Origin: Limnohabitans sp. 2KL-27
Lineage (GTDB): Bacteria; Pseudomonadota; Gammaproteobacteria; Burkholderiales; Burkholderiaceae_C
Reading direction: 5' to 3'
Assembly: GCF_001269345.1 (NCBI RefSeq)
Contig: NZ_CXOP01000002.1
Location: 1,116,853-1,180,852 of the forward strand
Length of the DNA: 64,000 nt
Below are positions 1-8,152 of this stretch, piece by piece (positions within the stretch are counted from its first letter, which is position 1; each line of letters opens with the position of its first letter). The notes beneath the pieces are model-generated. The model was not told the DNA's origin, made no database searches, and saw nothing but the letters and a program-made list of their open reading frames with translations. The position numbers and the translations under genes were made by a program.

Positions 1-1
1 T

Positions 2-925
2 TTGCAGAAGATGGCCCGCGTCAAACTCAACCCCGATTCACACGACTGGTCAACCCCGGAGCTGATCGGGGCCGCGCAGGGTTGCGATGTGTTGATCGCT
101 TACCGCCAGACAGCACTCACTGCAGATTTTTTTGCTGCAGTGCCGGGTTTGCTGGCGGCCGTGCGGTGTGCGGTGGACATCCGCACCATCGACGTCGCAG
201 CGGCGGGTCGCGAGGGGATTTTGGTGACCCAGGCCAGTGCCGGATTTGGTCCTGCCGTGGCCGAGTGGGTGATCGGCGCCATGATCGATTTGAGTCGCCA
301 CATCAGCCCATCGGCTGCAGCTTACTGGCAAGGCCAGTGCCCGCCACCGCGCATGGGCCGTGAACTGCGCGGCGGATGTTTGGGCATCATCGGCTACGGG
401 GAAATCGGTCGTCATGTGGCGCGTTTGGCGCAGGCGTTCGGTATGCGTGTGTGTGTGTACGACCCGCATGTTCAGTCGCCAGACCCTGCCATCGAGTCGT
501 TGGGTTGGCATGAGTTGTTGGCCTGCGCAGACCATGTGGTCTGCCTTGCCTCAGCTACGCCCGAAACCGAAAAGTTGATCAATGCGCAGGCCTTGTCGTG
601 CATGAAACCCACTGCATTTTTCATCAATGCATCGCGGGGTCAGCTGGTGGACGAGCCGGCCCTGTTGCAGGCGCTGGAGCGGGGGGCGCTGGCGGGCGCC
701 GCTTTGGATGTGGGCTGTGCGGCAGACCAGATGCCGTCCCTTGAATTGGCGCGGCATCCCCGTGTCATTGCCACGCCGCATGTGGGTGGTCTCACGCCGC
801 AAGCGATTGCCCACCAGGCCTTGGAAACCGTAGAGCAGACGCGAGACATCTTGCAAGGGCGCATGCCTGACGGGGCTGTCAATCCTGCTCAAGCATCCCG
901 TTTGACTTCACGAATGCCATCATGA
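2..925 (+). CDS. D-isomer-specific 2-hydroxyacid dehydrogenase (5' partial)
   Basis: NAD-dependent 2-hydroxyacid dehydrogenase fold, probably reducing or oxidising a 2-keto/2-hydroxy acid in the cytoplasm. The reading frame is open to the window edge and the visible 307 residues lack the usual first 20-30 residues, so the true start lies upstream. The Rossmann motif GYGEIG is at visible residues 131-136, followed by an acidic residue in YDPH (about 154). The substrate Arg is in SRG (212) and the catalytic His in TPHVGG (260). The Glu that normally follows (as in DVFxxEP) is not there: the stretch reads DVGCAADQMP. The stop overlaps the next start by 4 bases (ATGA), so it is translationally coupled to the sugar-acid genes downstream. 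The substrate cannot be read from sequence; a role late in the same pathway is inference. Confidence 0.85.
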   Translation: MQKMARVKLNPDSHDWSTPELIGAAQGCDVLIAYRQTALTADFFAAVPGLLAAVRCAVDIRTIDVAAAGREGILVTQASAGFGPAVAEWVIGAMIDLSRHISPSAAAYWQGQCPPPRMGRELRGGCLGIIGYGEIGRHVARLAQAFGMRVCVYDPHVQSPDPAIESLGWHELLACADHVVCLASATPETEKLINAQALSCMKPTAFFINASRGQLVDEPALLQALERGALAGAALDVGCAADQMPSLELARHPRVIATPHVGGLTPQAIAHQALETVEQTRDILQGRMPDGAVNPAQASRLTSRMPS

Positions 926-1776
926 GCAGTGCTGTTTTGAACACGCCCCATGCTGCAGCGTTTGAGGTGCCGGCAGATGCCTGTGATTGTCATGTGCACG
1001 CCTATGACGACGCTTACCCATTGGCCCCCACCGCCACTTTCCAACCCCCGCATGCGCCGATGGCCGACTACGCCAAAGTGCAAGCCGCTTTAGGGCTCAC
1101 GCGCGTCGTGGTGGTGCAGCCTACGGGCTATGGTTTTGACAACCGCTGCACACTGGCGGCTGTGGCCAGTATGAGCGGCCGAGCCCGTGCAGTGGCCATG
1201 GTCCCCCCTGCCGTGACACAGGACACGCTGCAAGATTTGCACGCGGCAGGTGTGCGTGGCGTTCGCATGATGATGTTGCCCGGAGGGCCGCTGGGCTGGG
1301 AGGCCTTGGCACCCTTGGCACTGAAGATCAAAGATTGGGGCTGGCATTTGAATGTGCAGTTCAACGGCTGTGACTTCGCAGAGCGGCTGCCTCTTTTGCA
1401 AGGCCTCGGTGTGCCTTTGGTGTTGGACCACACGGGCAAATTTCTGGTGCCTCCTGCCAGCACCGACGATGTCGCATTTCAGGCCCTGTGCCGCTTGCTG
1501 GACACAGGGCGTGTCTGGGTCAAGCTGTCGGCCCCTTACGAAACATCGCGCACCGGCGCGCCGCGCTACGAGGACGTGGGTCTGCTGGCCCGCTACCTGG
1601 CCACGCATTACCCTGAGCGCTGCTTGTGGGCCAGCAATTGGCCGCACCCCAATCAGAACCCTTTGCCCTCTTCGGGTGCCTTGCTGAACCTGTTGCCCCA
1701 ATGGGTGTCTCGCGCTGCTGACATTCAGCGCATTTTGGTGGACAACCCGGCCCGGGTGTACGGTTTCGAGGCCTGA
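922..1776 (+). CDS. Amidohydrolase family protein, D-galactarolactone isomerase-like
   Basis: TIM-barrel Amidohydro_2 protein of 284 residues, the COG3618-type group that includes 2-pyrone-4,6-dicarboxylate lactonase and D-galactarolactone isomerase. The N-terminal HxH is at 24-26 (CHVHAYD), a further His at 170 (LDHTGKF), and the C-terminal signature reads SNWPH (238-242). Asn stands where hydrolytic members carry a metal-binding Asp (SDWPH). From memory the Agrobacterium galactarolactone isomerase also has TNWPH there. That match and the GarD gene two places downstream favour shifting galactaro-1,5-lactone to the 1,4-lactone, or opening it. The start ATG overlaps the dehydrogenase stop. Family assignment is firm; the exact reaction is inferred from neighbours. 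Confidence 0.8.
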   Translation: MSSAVLNTPHAAAFEVPADACDCHVHAYDDAYPLAPTATFQPPHAPMADYAKVQAALGLTRVVVVQPTGYGFDNRCTLAAVASMSGRARAVAMVPPAVTQDTLQDLHAAGVRGVRMMMLPGGPLGWEALAPLALKIKDWGWHLNVQFNGCDFAERLPLLQGLGVPLVLDHTGKFLVPPASTDDVAFQALCRLLDTGRVWVKLSAPYETSRTGAPRYEDVGLLARYLATHYPERCLWASNWPHPNQNPLPSSGALLNLLPQWVSRAADIQRILVDNPARVYGFEA

Positions 1777-1821
1777 GCCGGCATTGGCTTTTCTTGTGAT
1801 GCTTTTTCTTCCATTTTGACC

Positions 1822-2814
1822 ATGCCCCACGTTTATGTTTCCAACGCCGACAGCGGCGACATCTCGGTTCTGCACATGGCGCCCGATGGCAGCTTGCGTC
1901 TGCAAAGTACGGTGTCCGTGGGGGGCAACCTGATGCCCATGGCGATCCACCCCAATCAGAAAGTGCTTTATGCGGTTCGGCGCAGCGAGCCGATGGCGGT
2001 GGCCCGTCTGGCCATTGACCCTGTCAGCCGAGATCTGCAGCTTCTGGATGAGACGGCCTTGCCTGCCAGCATGGCCTACATCAGCACCGACTTGGCGGGG
2101 CGGTTTTTGCTGGCGGCCTCCTACCCCGGGCACCAGATCACGGTGAGCCCCCTCGCGGCCGATGGCACCGTAGGCCCTGTGCAACAGGTACTGGCTACAG
2201 GCCCTTACGCCCACGCCATCTTGCCCTCCCCCTGTCAGCGCTATGTGCTGGCCACAGCCCTGGGTGGTGGCGAACTCATGGTCTTGCATTTCAATGCCGA
2301 GTCAGGCCAATTGACACAGGCCGCATCATGGGCAGCGCGTGCAGGCGCTGGTCCTCGGCATTTTCGGTTTGACCCACAAGGCCGCTGGGTGTACTTGCTC
2401 CACGAGCTCGATGGCACGGTGGATGTGTTGGCTTGGGACGCGGCCCAGGCCCGCTTGAGCCTTGTGCAAACCGTGGGCATTTTGCCGCCGGGCTTCACAG
2501 GCAAGCCCTGGGCCGCTGATTTGCACCTGACGCCCGATGGGCGTCACCTGTACACCAGCGAGCGCACGTCCAGCACATTGGCGCACTTCACGGTCGATGC
2601 CGCTTCAGGGCGTCTCACGCCCCAAGGCCACACGTCGGTTGAAACCCAGCCACGGGGGTTCGCGATCGACCCGTCCGGGCGGCATTTGCTGGTGGTGGGG
2701 CAGTTGTCACACCACCTGAGCCGCTGGGCGTTAGATCCGAACACGGGCCACCTGGACATGCAGCAACGCATCGCGGTGGGTCAGGGCCCCAATTGGGTGG
2801 AGATCCTGGCATGA
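1822..2814 (+). CDS. Lactonase family protein (6-phosphogluconolactonase-type beta-propeller)
   Basis: A 330-residue protein of the YbhE/Pgl seven-bladed propeller family, which hydrolyses sugar lactones. It opens with [12 protein letters not shown], the typical first blade, and repeats Asp/Gly-rich blade units such as [17 protein letters not shown] and [15 protein letters not shown]. No signal peptide is visible, so it should be cytoplasmic. ATG 1822 was chosen over an in-frame TTG two codons earlier because the family begins near MxxVYVSN. It lies 45 bases after the isomerase-like gene and ends in an ATGA overlap with garD. That position suggests hydrolysis of a hexaro-lactone to galactarate or glucarate rather than a pentose-phosphate step; this substrate is inference. 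Confidence 0.82.
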   Translation: MPHVYVSNADSGDISVLHMAPDGSLRLQSTVSVGGNLMPMAIHPNQKVLYAVRRSEPMAVARLAIDPVSRDLQLLDETALPASMAYISTDLAGRFLLAASYPGHQITVSPLAADGTVGPVQQVLATGPYAHAILPSPCQRYVLATALGGGELMVLHFNAESGQLTQAASWAARAGAGPRHFRFDPQGRWVYLLHELDGTVDVLAWDAAQARLSLVQTVGILPPGFTGKPWAADLHLTPDGRHLYTSERTSSTLAHFTVDAASGRLTPQGHTSVETQPRGFAIDPSGRHLLVVGQLSHHLSRWALDPNTGHLDMQQRIAVGQGPNWVEILA

Positions 2815-4385
2815 ACGGCACCACAGAATCCGAGACCCCGCGTGTGGTGCGCATGCACCCGGCGGACAACGTGGCGATCGTGGTCAACGATGGCGGTTTG
2901 CCCGCTGGCAGTGTTGTGGCGCTGGGCCTGGTGCTGCGGGAGAAAGTACCGCAGGGTCACAAGGTGGCGCTCAGTGATCTGTTGCCGGGCCAAGCGGTCA
3001 TGCGCTACAACGTCCCGGTGGGCTATGCGCGGCAAGCCATCCCCGCAGGCAGCTGGGTACACGAGCGTTTGCTGGACATTCCGCCAGCGCGTGAACTGCA
3101 AGGCCTGCCCATGGCCACTGTGCAGCCTGCGCCGCAAGCCCCGCTGGAGGGCTTCACCTTTGAGGGCTATGTGAATGCCGATGGTTCGGTGGGCACACGC
3201 AACCTGCTGGCGCTGACCACCACCGTGCAATGCGTGGCAGGTGTGGTCAAGATTGCGGTAGAGCGCATCGAGCGAGAACTGCTGCCCCTGTATCCGAATG
3301 TGGACGGTGTGGTGGGTCTGGAGCACAGCTACGGTTGCGGCGTGGCCATCGACGCGCCTGGCGCAGAGATCCCGATTCGGACCTTGCGCCACATCAGCCT
3401 GAACCCCAACTTTGGCGGCGAGGTCATGGTGGTGAGTCTGGGCTGCGAAAAGCTGCAGCCTGAACGCTTGCTGCCACCGGGCAGTTTCCCAATCCAGGAT
3501 GTCCGCGATGCCGGGCAGGGGCCCGATCTGGTTTGCTTGCAAGACGATGCGCATGTGGGCTTCATGTCCATGGTCGATCACATCGTGCAAAGCGCACGGC
3601 CGCACCTAGAGCGCCTCAACGCCCGGCGACGTCAAACGGTGCCGGCCAGTGCCTTGGTGGTGGGCGTGCAGTGCGGCGGCAGCGATGCCTTCTCGGGTGT
3701 GACGGCCAACCCGGCGGTGGGCCACATGGCCGACCTGATTGTGCGTGCCGGTGGCACTGTGATGTTTTCCGAGAACACCGAAGTGCGCGATGCGGTGGAG
3801 CAACTCACCAGCCGCGCCGCCACGCACCAAGTGGCCGAGGAGATCGTGCGCGAACTCGGCTGGTATGACCAGTACCTCGACCGCGGCCGTGTGGACCGCA
3901 CCGCCAACACCACGCCCGGCAACAAAGCTGGCGGCTTGTCCAACATCGCCGAAAAAGCCATGGGCTCCATCATCAAGAGCGGCAGCTCGGCGATTGCGAG
4001 TGTGCTGGCCCCGGGCGACAAACTCCAGCCCGACCAAAAGGGCTTGGTCTTTGCCGCCACGCCCGCCAGCGATTTCATTTGCGGCACCTTGCAGCTGGCC
4101 GCCGGCATGAATGTGCATGTGTTCACCACCGGACGCGGCACACCCTATGGCCTGCAGGCTTGCCCCGTGGTCAAAGTGGCCACACGCAGCGATCTGGCAC
4201 GCCGCTGGCATGACCTGATGGACATGAACGCTGGGCGCATCGCCGATGGTGAGATCACCATTGAGCAAGCCGGTTGGGAGCTCTTTCGCCTGCTGCTGGA
4301 CGTGGCCAGTGGCCGCAAAACTTGGGCCGAGCACTGGAAACTGCACAATGCGCTGGTCCTGTTCAACCCCGCACCGATCACCTGA
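2811..4385 (+). CDS. garD: Galactarate dehydratase (UxaA/GarD family)
   Basis: Galactarate dehydratase removes water from galactarate to give 5-dehydro-4-deoxy-D-glucarate. The 524-residue protein has the two-part family layout. An N-terminal SAF domain (about 1-100) has [11 protein letters not shown] and [10 protein letters not shown] long C-terminal dehydratase domain begins at [15 protein letters not shown] and continues through [21 protein letters not shown] and [12 protein letters not shown]. These segments agree closely with my recollection of E. coli GarD and less with altronate dehydratase UxaA. Conserved Cys residues (YGCG, LGCEK, VQCGG) fit the metal site of the family. The start ATG overlaps the lactonase stop. 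Altronate dehydratase is the main alternative. Confidence 0.85.
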   Translation: MNGTTESETPRVVRMHPADNVAIVVNDGGLPAGSVVALGLVLREKVPQGHKVALSDLLPGQAVMRYNVPVGYARQAIPAGSWVHERLLDIPPARELQGLPMATVQPAPQAPLEGFTFEGYVNADGSVGTRNLLALTTTVQCVAGVVKIAVERIERELLPLYPNVDGVVGLEHSYGCGVAIDAPGAEIPIRTLRHISLNPNFGGEVMVVSLGCEKLQPERLLPPGSFPIQDVRDAGQGPDLVCLQDDAHVGFMSMVDHIVQSARPHLERLNARRRQTVPASALVVGVQCGGSDAFSGVTANPAVGHMADLIVRAGGTVMFSENTEVRDAVEQLTSRAATHQVAEEIVRELGWYDQYLDRGRVDRTANTTPGNKAGGLSNIAEKAMGSIIKSGSSAIASVLAPGDKLQPDQKGLVFAATPASDFICGTLQLAAGMNVHVFTTGRGTPYGLQACPVVKVATRSDLARRWHDLMDMNAGRIADGEITIEQAGWELFRLLLDVASGRKTWAEHWKLHNALVLFNPAPIT

Positions 4386-4413
4386 CAACTTCAACCTCAA
4401 AAGGAGACATTCC

Positions 4414-5409
4414 ATGACACAGCGCCGACTTTTCATTCAATCAGCCGTGGCCAGTGCCGCTGCTGTGCTGGCCCCGACAGCCTTCAGCCAGGCAGCCCCT
4501 TGGCCTGCCAAACCGATCAATTACCTGGTGGCTTTCCCACCAGGCGGCACCACCGATATCCTGGCCCGCGTGATCTCGCAAAAGTTGGGTGCCGCACTGG
4601 GCGCCACCTTGGTGATTGAAAACAAAGGTGGCGCGGGGGGCAGCGTGGGCTCTGAGATCGCGGCCCGAGCGCCAGCCGATGGCTACAACCTGCTGGGCGG
4701 CACCATCAGCTCGCACGCCATCAACGTGAGCCTGTACCCCAAGTTGGGCTATGACCCGGTCAAATCGTTCACGCCGGTTTACCTGTACGGCACCAACCCG
4801 GTGGTGCTGGTGGTGGCGGCCAACAGCCCCCACAAAACGCTCAAAGACCTGCTGACCGCGGCGAAAGCCAACCCCGGCAAGTTGTCGGGCGCGTCGGCAG
4901 GCAACGGCACATCGCAGCACTTGGCGCAAGAGTTGCTGGCCTTCAAGGCGGGCGTCAAATTCACCCATGTGCCCTACAAGGGCAGCGCACCCGCCATTCA
5001 AGACGTGATGAGCGGACAGGTGGATTTCATGTTCGACACCACGGTGGTGGCCGGTGCCCACATCCAAAGTGGCAAATTGCGCGCGCTGGCGGTCACCTCG
5101 TCCAAGCGCTTGACCGACGCCTTGACCGATGTGCCCACCGTGGCTGAATCGGGCTGGCCGGGCACCGCTGGTTTTGAAGTGGTGTCCTGGCAAGCCCTGT
5201 TTGCGCCCGCAGGCACACCCAAGCCCATCGTGGACAAATTGCATGCCGAGATTTTGAAAATCATCCAGACGCCCGAGATGCAAGAGCGCATCAAGGGCCT
5301 GGGCATGCAGCCCTCGACCCTGACGCCAGAGCAGGTGCAGGCTTTTCAGAAAGCCGAAATTGAGAAGTGGGCCCAGGTCATCAAGGCGGCCAATATCAAA
5401 CTCGAGTGA
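4414..5409 (+). CDS. Bug-family tripartite tricarboxylate transporter receptor (TctC-like)
   Basis: Periplasmic solute-binding protein of 331 residues. The N-terminus carries an Arg pair before a hydrophobic stretch (RRLFIQSA) and a likely cleavage after AFSQA near residue 26, so export is Sec or possibly Tat. The mature part shows Bug motifs: WPAKPINYLVAFPPGGTTD, ENKGGAGGSVGSE, HVPYKGSAPA and DFMFDT. The start is set by a clear AAAGGAGA ribosome site 9-10 bases upstream. It follows garD by 28 bases, so it probably binds the carboxylate or lactone that the upstream enzymes consume. No TctA/TctB membrane genes follow, as is common for orphan Bug receptors in Burkholderiales. The ligand is inferred. 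Confidence 0.88.
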   Translation: MTQRRLFIQSAVASAAAVLAPTAFSQAAPWPAKPINYLVAFPPGGTTDILARVISQKLGAALGATLVIENKGGAGGSVGSEIAARAPADGYNLLGGTISSHAINVSLYPKLGYDPVKSFTPVYLYGTNPVVLVVAANSPHKTLKDLLTAAKANPGKLSGASAGNGTSQHLAQELLAFKAGVKFTHVPYKGSAPAIQDVMSGQVDFMFDTTVVAGAHIQSGKLRALAVTSSKRLTDALTDVPTVAESGWPGTAGFEVVSWQALFAPAGTPKPIVDKLHAEILKIIQTPEMQERIKGLGMQPSTLTPEQVQAFQKAEIEKWAQVIKAANIKLE

Positions 5410-5430
5410 AGCCCCAGCGGACACACCCAA

Positions 5431-5452
5431 GGCCCCCCAGGTTGGAGGGGCC
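5431..5452. terminator. Possible hairpin between convergent genes
   Basis: Short GC-rich inverted repeat (GGCCCC ... GGGGCC with an inner CCA/TGG pair) in the 55-base gap between the Bug receptor and the hemerythrin gene, which converge here. No T-run follows on either strand, so it would be a weak intrinsic terminator. Confidence 0.3.
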
Positions 5453-5464
5453 AATGAACAGGGC

Positions 5465-5965
5465 TTAGCTGCAGCTGACGCTGCCGCAACCGGACATGGT
5501 CACATTCTTGATGGCCAAAGGGTCGGCCAGGGTTTCGGTCACGCTGTCAAAACCCACCGATTTCAGGTGGGCAGCCAAGCCTGCGTCCATGCTGTTGGCG
5601 TGGCCGGGAAACCACTCTGCCAGCGCTTCGGCCATGCGGGTGATGATGGTGGTGTCGCTGTCCAGGTAGTGGGCTTCGACCACGCGCATGGTCTCCAATA
5701 TCGTGGCGTGGTGTTCCGCGTGGCAGTTGTCGGCTGAAAACCCTGTGGCCAGCATCCAGCGCTCTTCTTGCGCGAAGTGCTCGACCGTGTGGTCCAAAAA
5801 CGCCTTGTAGACCGGGAGCTGCTGGTCTTCTGGGGTGGCCAGAATCTGGTTGATCATGTCCACAAATTCTTGGTGTGTTTCGTCCATGCGGGTGTCCCCC
5901 GTGTGGAGCGCGTCGGTCCAAGGCATCAGGGTGGGCGCGGTGGCCATTGTGGCGGTGGTGGTCAT
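5465..5965 (-). CDS. Bacteriohemerythrin
   Basis: Small non-heme di-iron oxygen-binding protein of 166 residues. The complete ligand set is visible: His31 (DETHQEF), His63 and Glu67 (HFAQE), His82 and His86 (HAEHH), His122 and Asp127 (HANSMD). Known roles of the family are oxygen carriage, oxygen sensing and supply to oxygenases; which applies here is not readable. It is a stand-alone domain with no fused sensor or cyclase. The start at ATG 5965 gives MTTTATMATAPTLMPW, placing the W-T-D motif where the family expects it; an upstream in-frame start would add 13 unlikely residues. The C-terminus ends in CGSVSCS, a small Cys-rich tail outside the usual four-helix core. Confidence 0.9.
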   Translation of the reverse strand: MTTTATMATAPTLMPWTDALHTGDTRMDETHQEFVDMINQILATPEDQQLPVYKAFLDHTVEHFAQEERWMLATGFSADNCHAEHHATILETMRVVEAHYLDSDTTIITRMAEALAEWFPGHANSMDAGLAAHLKSVGFDSVTETLADPLAIKNVTMSGCGSVSCS

Positions 5966-6063
5966 GGCGTTGGGCTGAACAAGGTGGCAAAAAATAAGGC
6001 CCAATTATCACGCCAAGCCTGCGACCTGCCGCACGGGGGGCGATTCAGGACGATGGCCTGGTT

Positions 6064-6906
6064 TCAGGGCTCGGTGATTTGCAAGTGGGCCAGGCCGTAC
6101 AGCGGCCCGCCTGTCCAAGGGCTCAGGCACATCTCGGCCAAGCAGCCCGCGGGGCCATAGGCTTCGGCCACCGTGTGCTGCGCCAGCAACTCCAGGCGAG
6201 GGTGCTGCCGAGCCAATTCCAGACCGTTGTGGGCACCCCATAAAAACTGGGCCCCTGTGCCCGACACGCTGGGGGCCAAGCGGGCCTGGCCAATGCCCAA
6301 GGGCGTCATGAAGTCACACACCAGCTGCGAGCTTTCGTGCGCGTTGTCGCCAATCTCTTGCAGCACGGCCTTGACCTGGGTGGGTGAGAGGTACATCAGC
6401 ACCCCTTCGCAGACCAGCAGCAGTGGCGCGTTCGCCTCGCGCACATGTCGGGGTAAGCGCTGCCACCAGCCCGGTTGGCTCAGGTCGATGTGGCCGTTGT
6501 GCGCCGTGTCCGAGTTCGGGCTCAGCAGCGCATGCCGCAGGGTCACCACGGGCTCCAGATCGACATCGAGCCAGTGGTTGTGTCCGTTGTTCAGCCACTG
6601 GAAATAATCGGACAAACCTGCGCCCAGGTTGATGCCCACAGACTGCGGGTGTTGCCGGAAGAACGCATCGCCAATTTGCTTGATCAAGCGGGTGCGCCAC
6701 AACACGTTGAGCACCGAGGCACGGTCTTGCAGCAAAGGATCCACCGCCGGGTGGCTGTTTTGCAGCACTTGCTGCGCCCGTGCATCGTGCGGGTCCAGCC
6801 ACGGAAAAATCGAGGCCCCACGCGCCCTGGCCACCAGGGGCACCAGCAAGGTGCTGGGAACCGCGTCCAGCGTCGGCATGCTGTGGGTCGGGCGCGCTTG
6901 TCTCAT
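6064..6906 (-). CDS. Class I SAM-dependent methyltransferase, LCM/TcmP family
   Basis: A 280-residue O-methyltransferase of the leucine carboxyl methyltransferase/TcmP type. Early residues VPSTLLVPLVARA, the SAM-binding motif GINLGAGLSD at about 91-100 followed by LDVDLEPV, and the late LVCEGVLMYLS are characteristic. In bacteria these proteins methylate carboxyl or hydroxyl groups of small molecules; the substrate here is unknown. The start ATG 6906 follows an AAGGAGA site by 7 bases. It is divergent from the YdjM-like gene, across a 196-base spacer that holds two FNR-like dyads. Confidence 0.82.
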   Translation of the reverse strand: MRQARPTHSMPTLDAVPSTLLVPLVARARGASIFPWLDPHDARAQQVLQNSHPAVDPLLQDRASVLNVLWRTRLIKQIGDAFFRQHPQSVGINLGAGLSDYFQWLNNGHNHWLDVDLEPVVTLRHALLSPNSDTAHNGHIDLSQPGWWQRLPRHVREANAPLLLVCEGVLMYLSPTQVKAVLQEIGDNAHESSQLVCDFMTPLGIGQARLAPSVSGTGAQFLWGAHNGLELARQHPRLELLAQHTVAEAYGPAGCLAEMCLSPWTGGPLYGLAHLQITEP

Positions 6907-6963
6907 GGCCTGTCTCCTTGTACTGTGAACCTTTCCTTTTAAAAGTGGGCAGCACCCGCGTGT

Positions 6964-7080
6964 CTGATGCAGGTCAAAGACTTGGCCATCTGGCGCAGGT
7001 GTAGATCGTTTTGGCCATGGGCCAACGGCCCAATGCCTTTGGGGGCATGCAAAAGCCGTTATGGTGTTGACCTTCGTCAA
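6964..7080. promoter_or_regulatory. Two FNR/CRP-like dyads in a divergent spacer
   Basis: The spacer between the divergent methyltransferase and YdjM-like genes holds CTGATgcagGTCAA (6964-6977) and TTGACcttcGTCAA (7067-7080). Both have the 5-4-5 geometry of the FNR/ANR/NnrR family box TTGATnnnnATCAA, each with two mismatches to that consensus. Control by an FNR-type regulator is inference. Confidence 0.3.
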
Positions 7081-7102
7081 GTCAATCGACTCAAAACTCA
7101 CC

Positions 7103-8125
7103 ATGGATTCCGTCACACAAGTACTTTTGGGCGCCTCGGTCGGTGTGGCCGTGATGGGGCGGCGCACCGCGCTGTGGAAGTCCGTCTTGTGGGGCGGCGT
7201 GGCCGGCCTGCTGCCCGATCTGGATGTGCTGCTCGACCACGGCGACCCGATCCTGAACATGATCCGGCACCGAGCAGAATCCCATGCCTTGCTTTTGCTC
7301 ACGCTCTTGGCGTTCCCGATGGCCTGGGGGGTGAGTCGTCTGCACCGTCAGCCTCAGCTGTATGGCCGTTGGTGGTGGGCGCTCATGCTGGCGCTGGTCA
7401 CGCACCCCTTGCTGGACTTGATGACGATTTATGGCACCCAGGTGTTCCAGCCCTTCACCGACGAAGCCTATGGCCTCGGCAGCATGTTCATCGTCGACCC
7501 GGTGTATTCGCTGCCCTTGCTGGCGGGTGTGGTGGCGGCGCTGCGCGTCAAAACAGTGGGTCGGGCCTTGACGATCAACGGCTGGGCACTGGCTTTCAGC
7601 ACCGCTTATCTGGCCTGGAGCGCCTTGGGTCAGGCTTGGGTCACGCAACACGCTCGCCAGTCCTTGCAATCACAAGGCCTGCCCAGCCAGCACTTGATGG
7701 TCACCCCCGCGCCTTTGAGCACGCTGGTGTGGCGTGTGGTGGCGCTCGATGGTGAGCGCTTTCACGAAGGCTTTTACGCGCTCATGGATGGCGGCCGGCC
7801 CATGGGCTTTGTGGCCCACGAGCGAGGTGGGGCGCTGGCTGCGCAACACGCCGCCCACCCGCAGCTGCAGCGCTTGGCGCGGTTTACGGACGGGTTTTTC
7901 AAGATGGAGCGCCAAGGCGAGAACCTGGTCGTGACCGATCTGCGCATGGGGCAAGAGCCGGACTATGTGTTTTCTTTCGACATCGGTGCGCCCTTGTCAC
8001 CGGGCCAGGCCCACCCTGTGGCCGAGCAACGCAGCCGCCGCATGAACGTGAGCGAGGGTCTGCGATGGTTGGGGCAGCGCATGCTGGGGCGCGATGTGCC
8101 GCCCCCGGGCTCGGCAGGCGCTTGA
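7103..8125 (+). CDS. YdjM-type membrane-bound metal-dependent hydrolase (DUF457)
   Basis: Inner-membrane protein of 340 residues. It starts with the family signature MDSVTQVLLGASVGVA, followed by LLPDLDVLLDHGDP and HRAESHALLLL, which provide the conserved Asp and His residues thought to bind metal. Several hydrophobic helices follow, with a further THPLLDLMT motif. The C-terminal third (about residue 210 on) is soluble and reads as an extra domain. ATG 7103 was preferred to a start 14 codons upstream because the family begins at MDS-TQ. Family members are linked to LexA-regulated or stress functions in E. coli, but the substrate is not known. It converges on argH with a 27-base gap. Confidence 0.8.
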   Translation: MDSVTQVLLGASVGVAVMGRRTALWKSVLWGGVAGLLPDLDVLLDHGDPILNMIRHRAESHALLLLTLLAFPMAWGVSRLHRQPQLYGRWWWALMLALVTHPLLDLMTIYGTQVFQPFTDEAYGLGSMFIVDPVYSLPLLAGVVAALRVKTVGRALTINGWALAFSTAYLAWSALGQAWVTQHARQSLQSQGLPSQHLMVTPAPLSTLVWRVVALDGERFHEGFYALMDGGRPMGFVAHERGGALAAQHAAHPQLQRLARFTDGFFKMERQGENLVVTDLRMGQEPDYVFSFDIGAPLSPGQAHPVAEQRSRRMNVSEGLRWLGQRMLGRDVPPPGSAGA

Positions 8126-8152
8126 TGCACGTTGAGTGCAGCAGCTGGCCGT

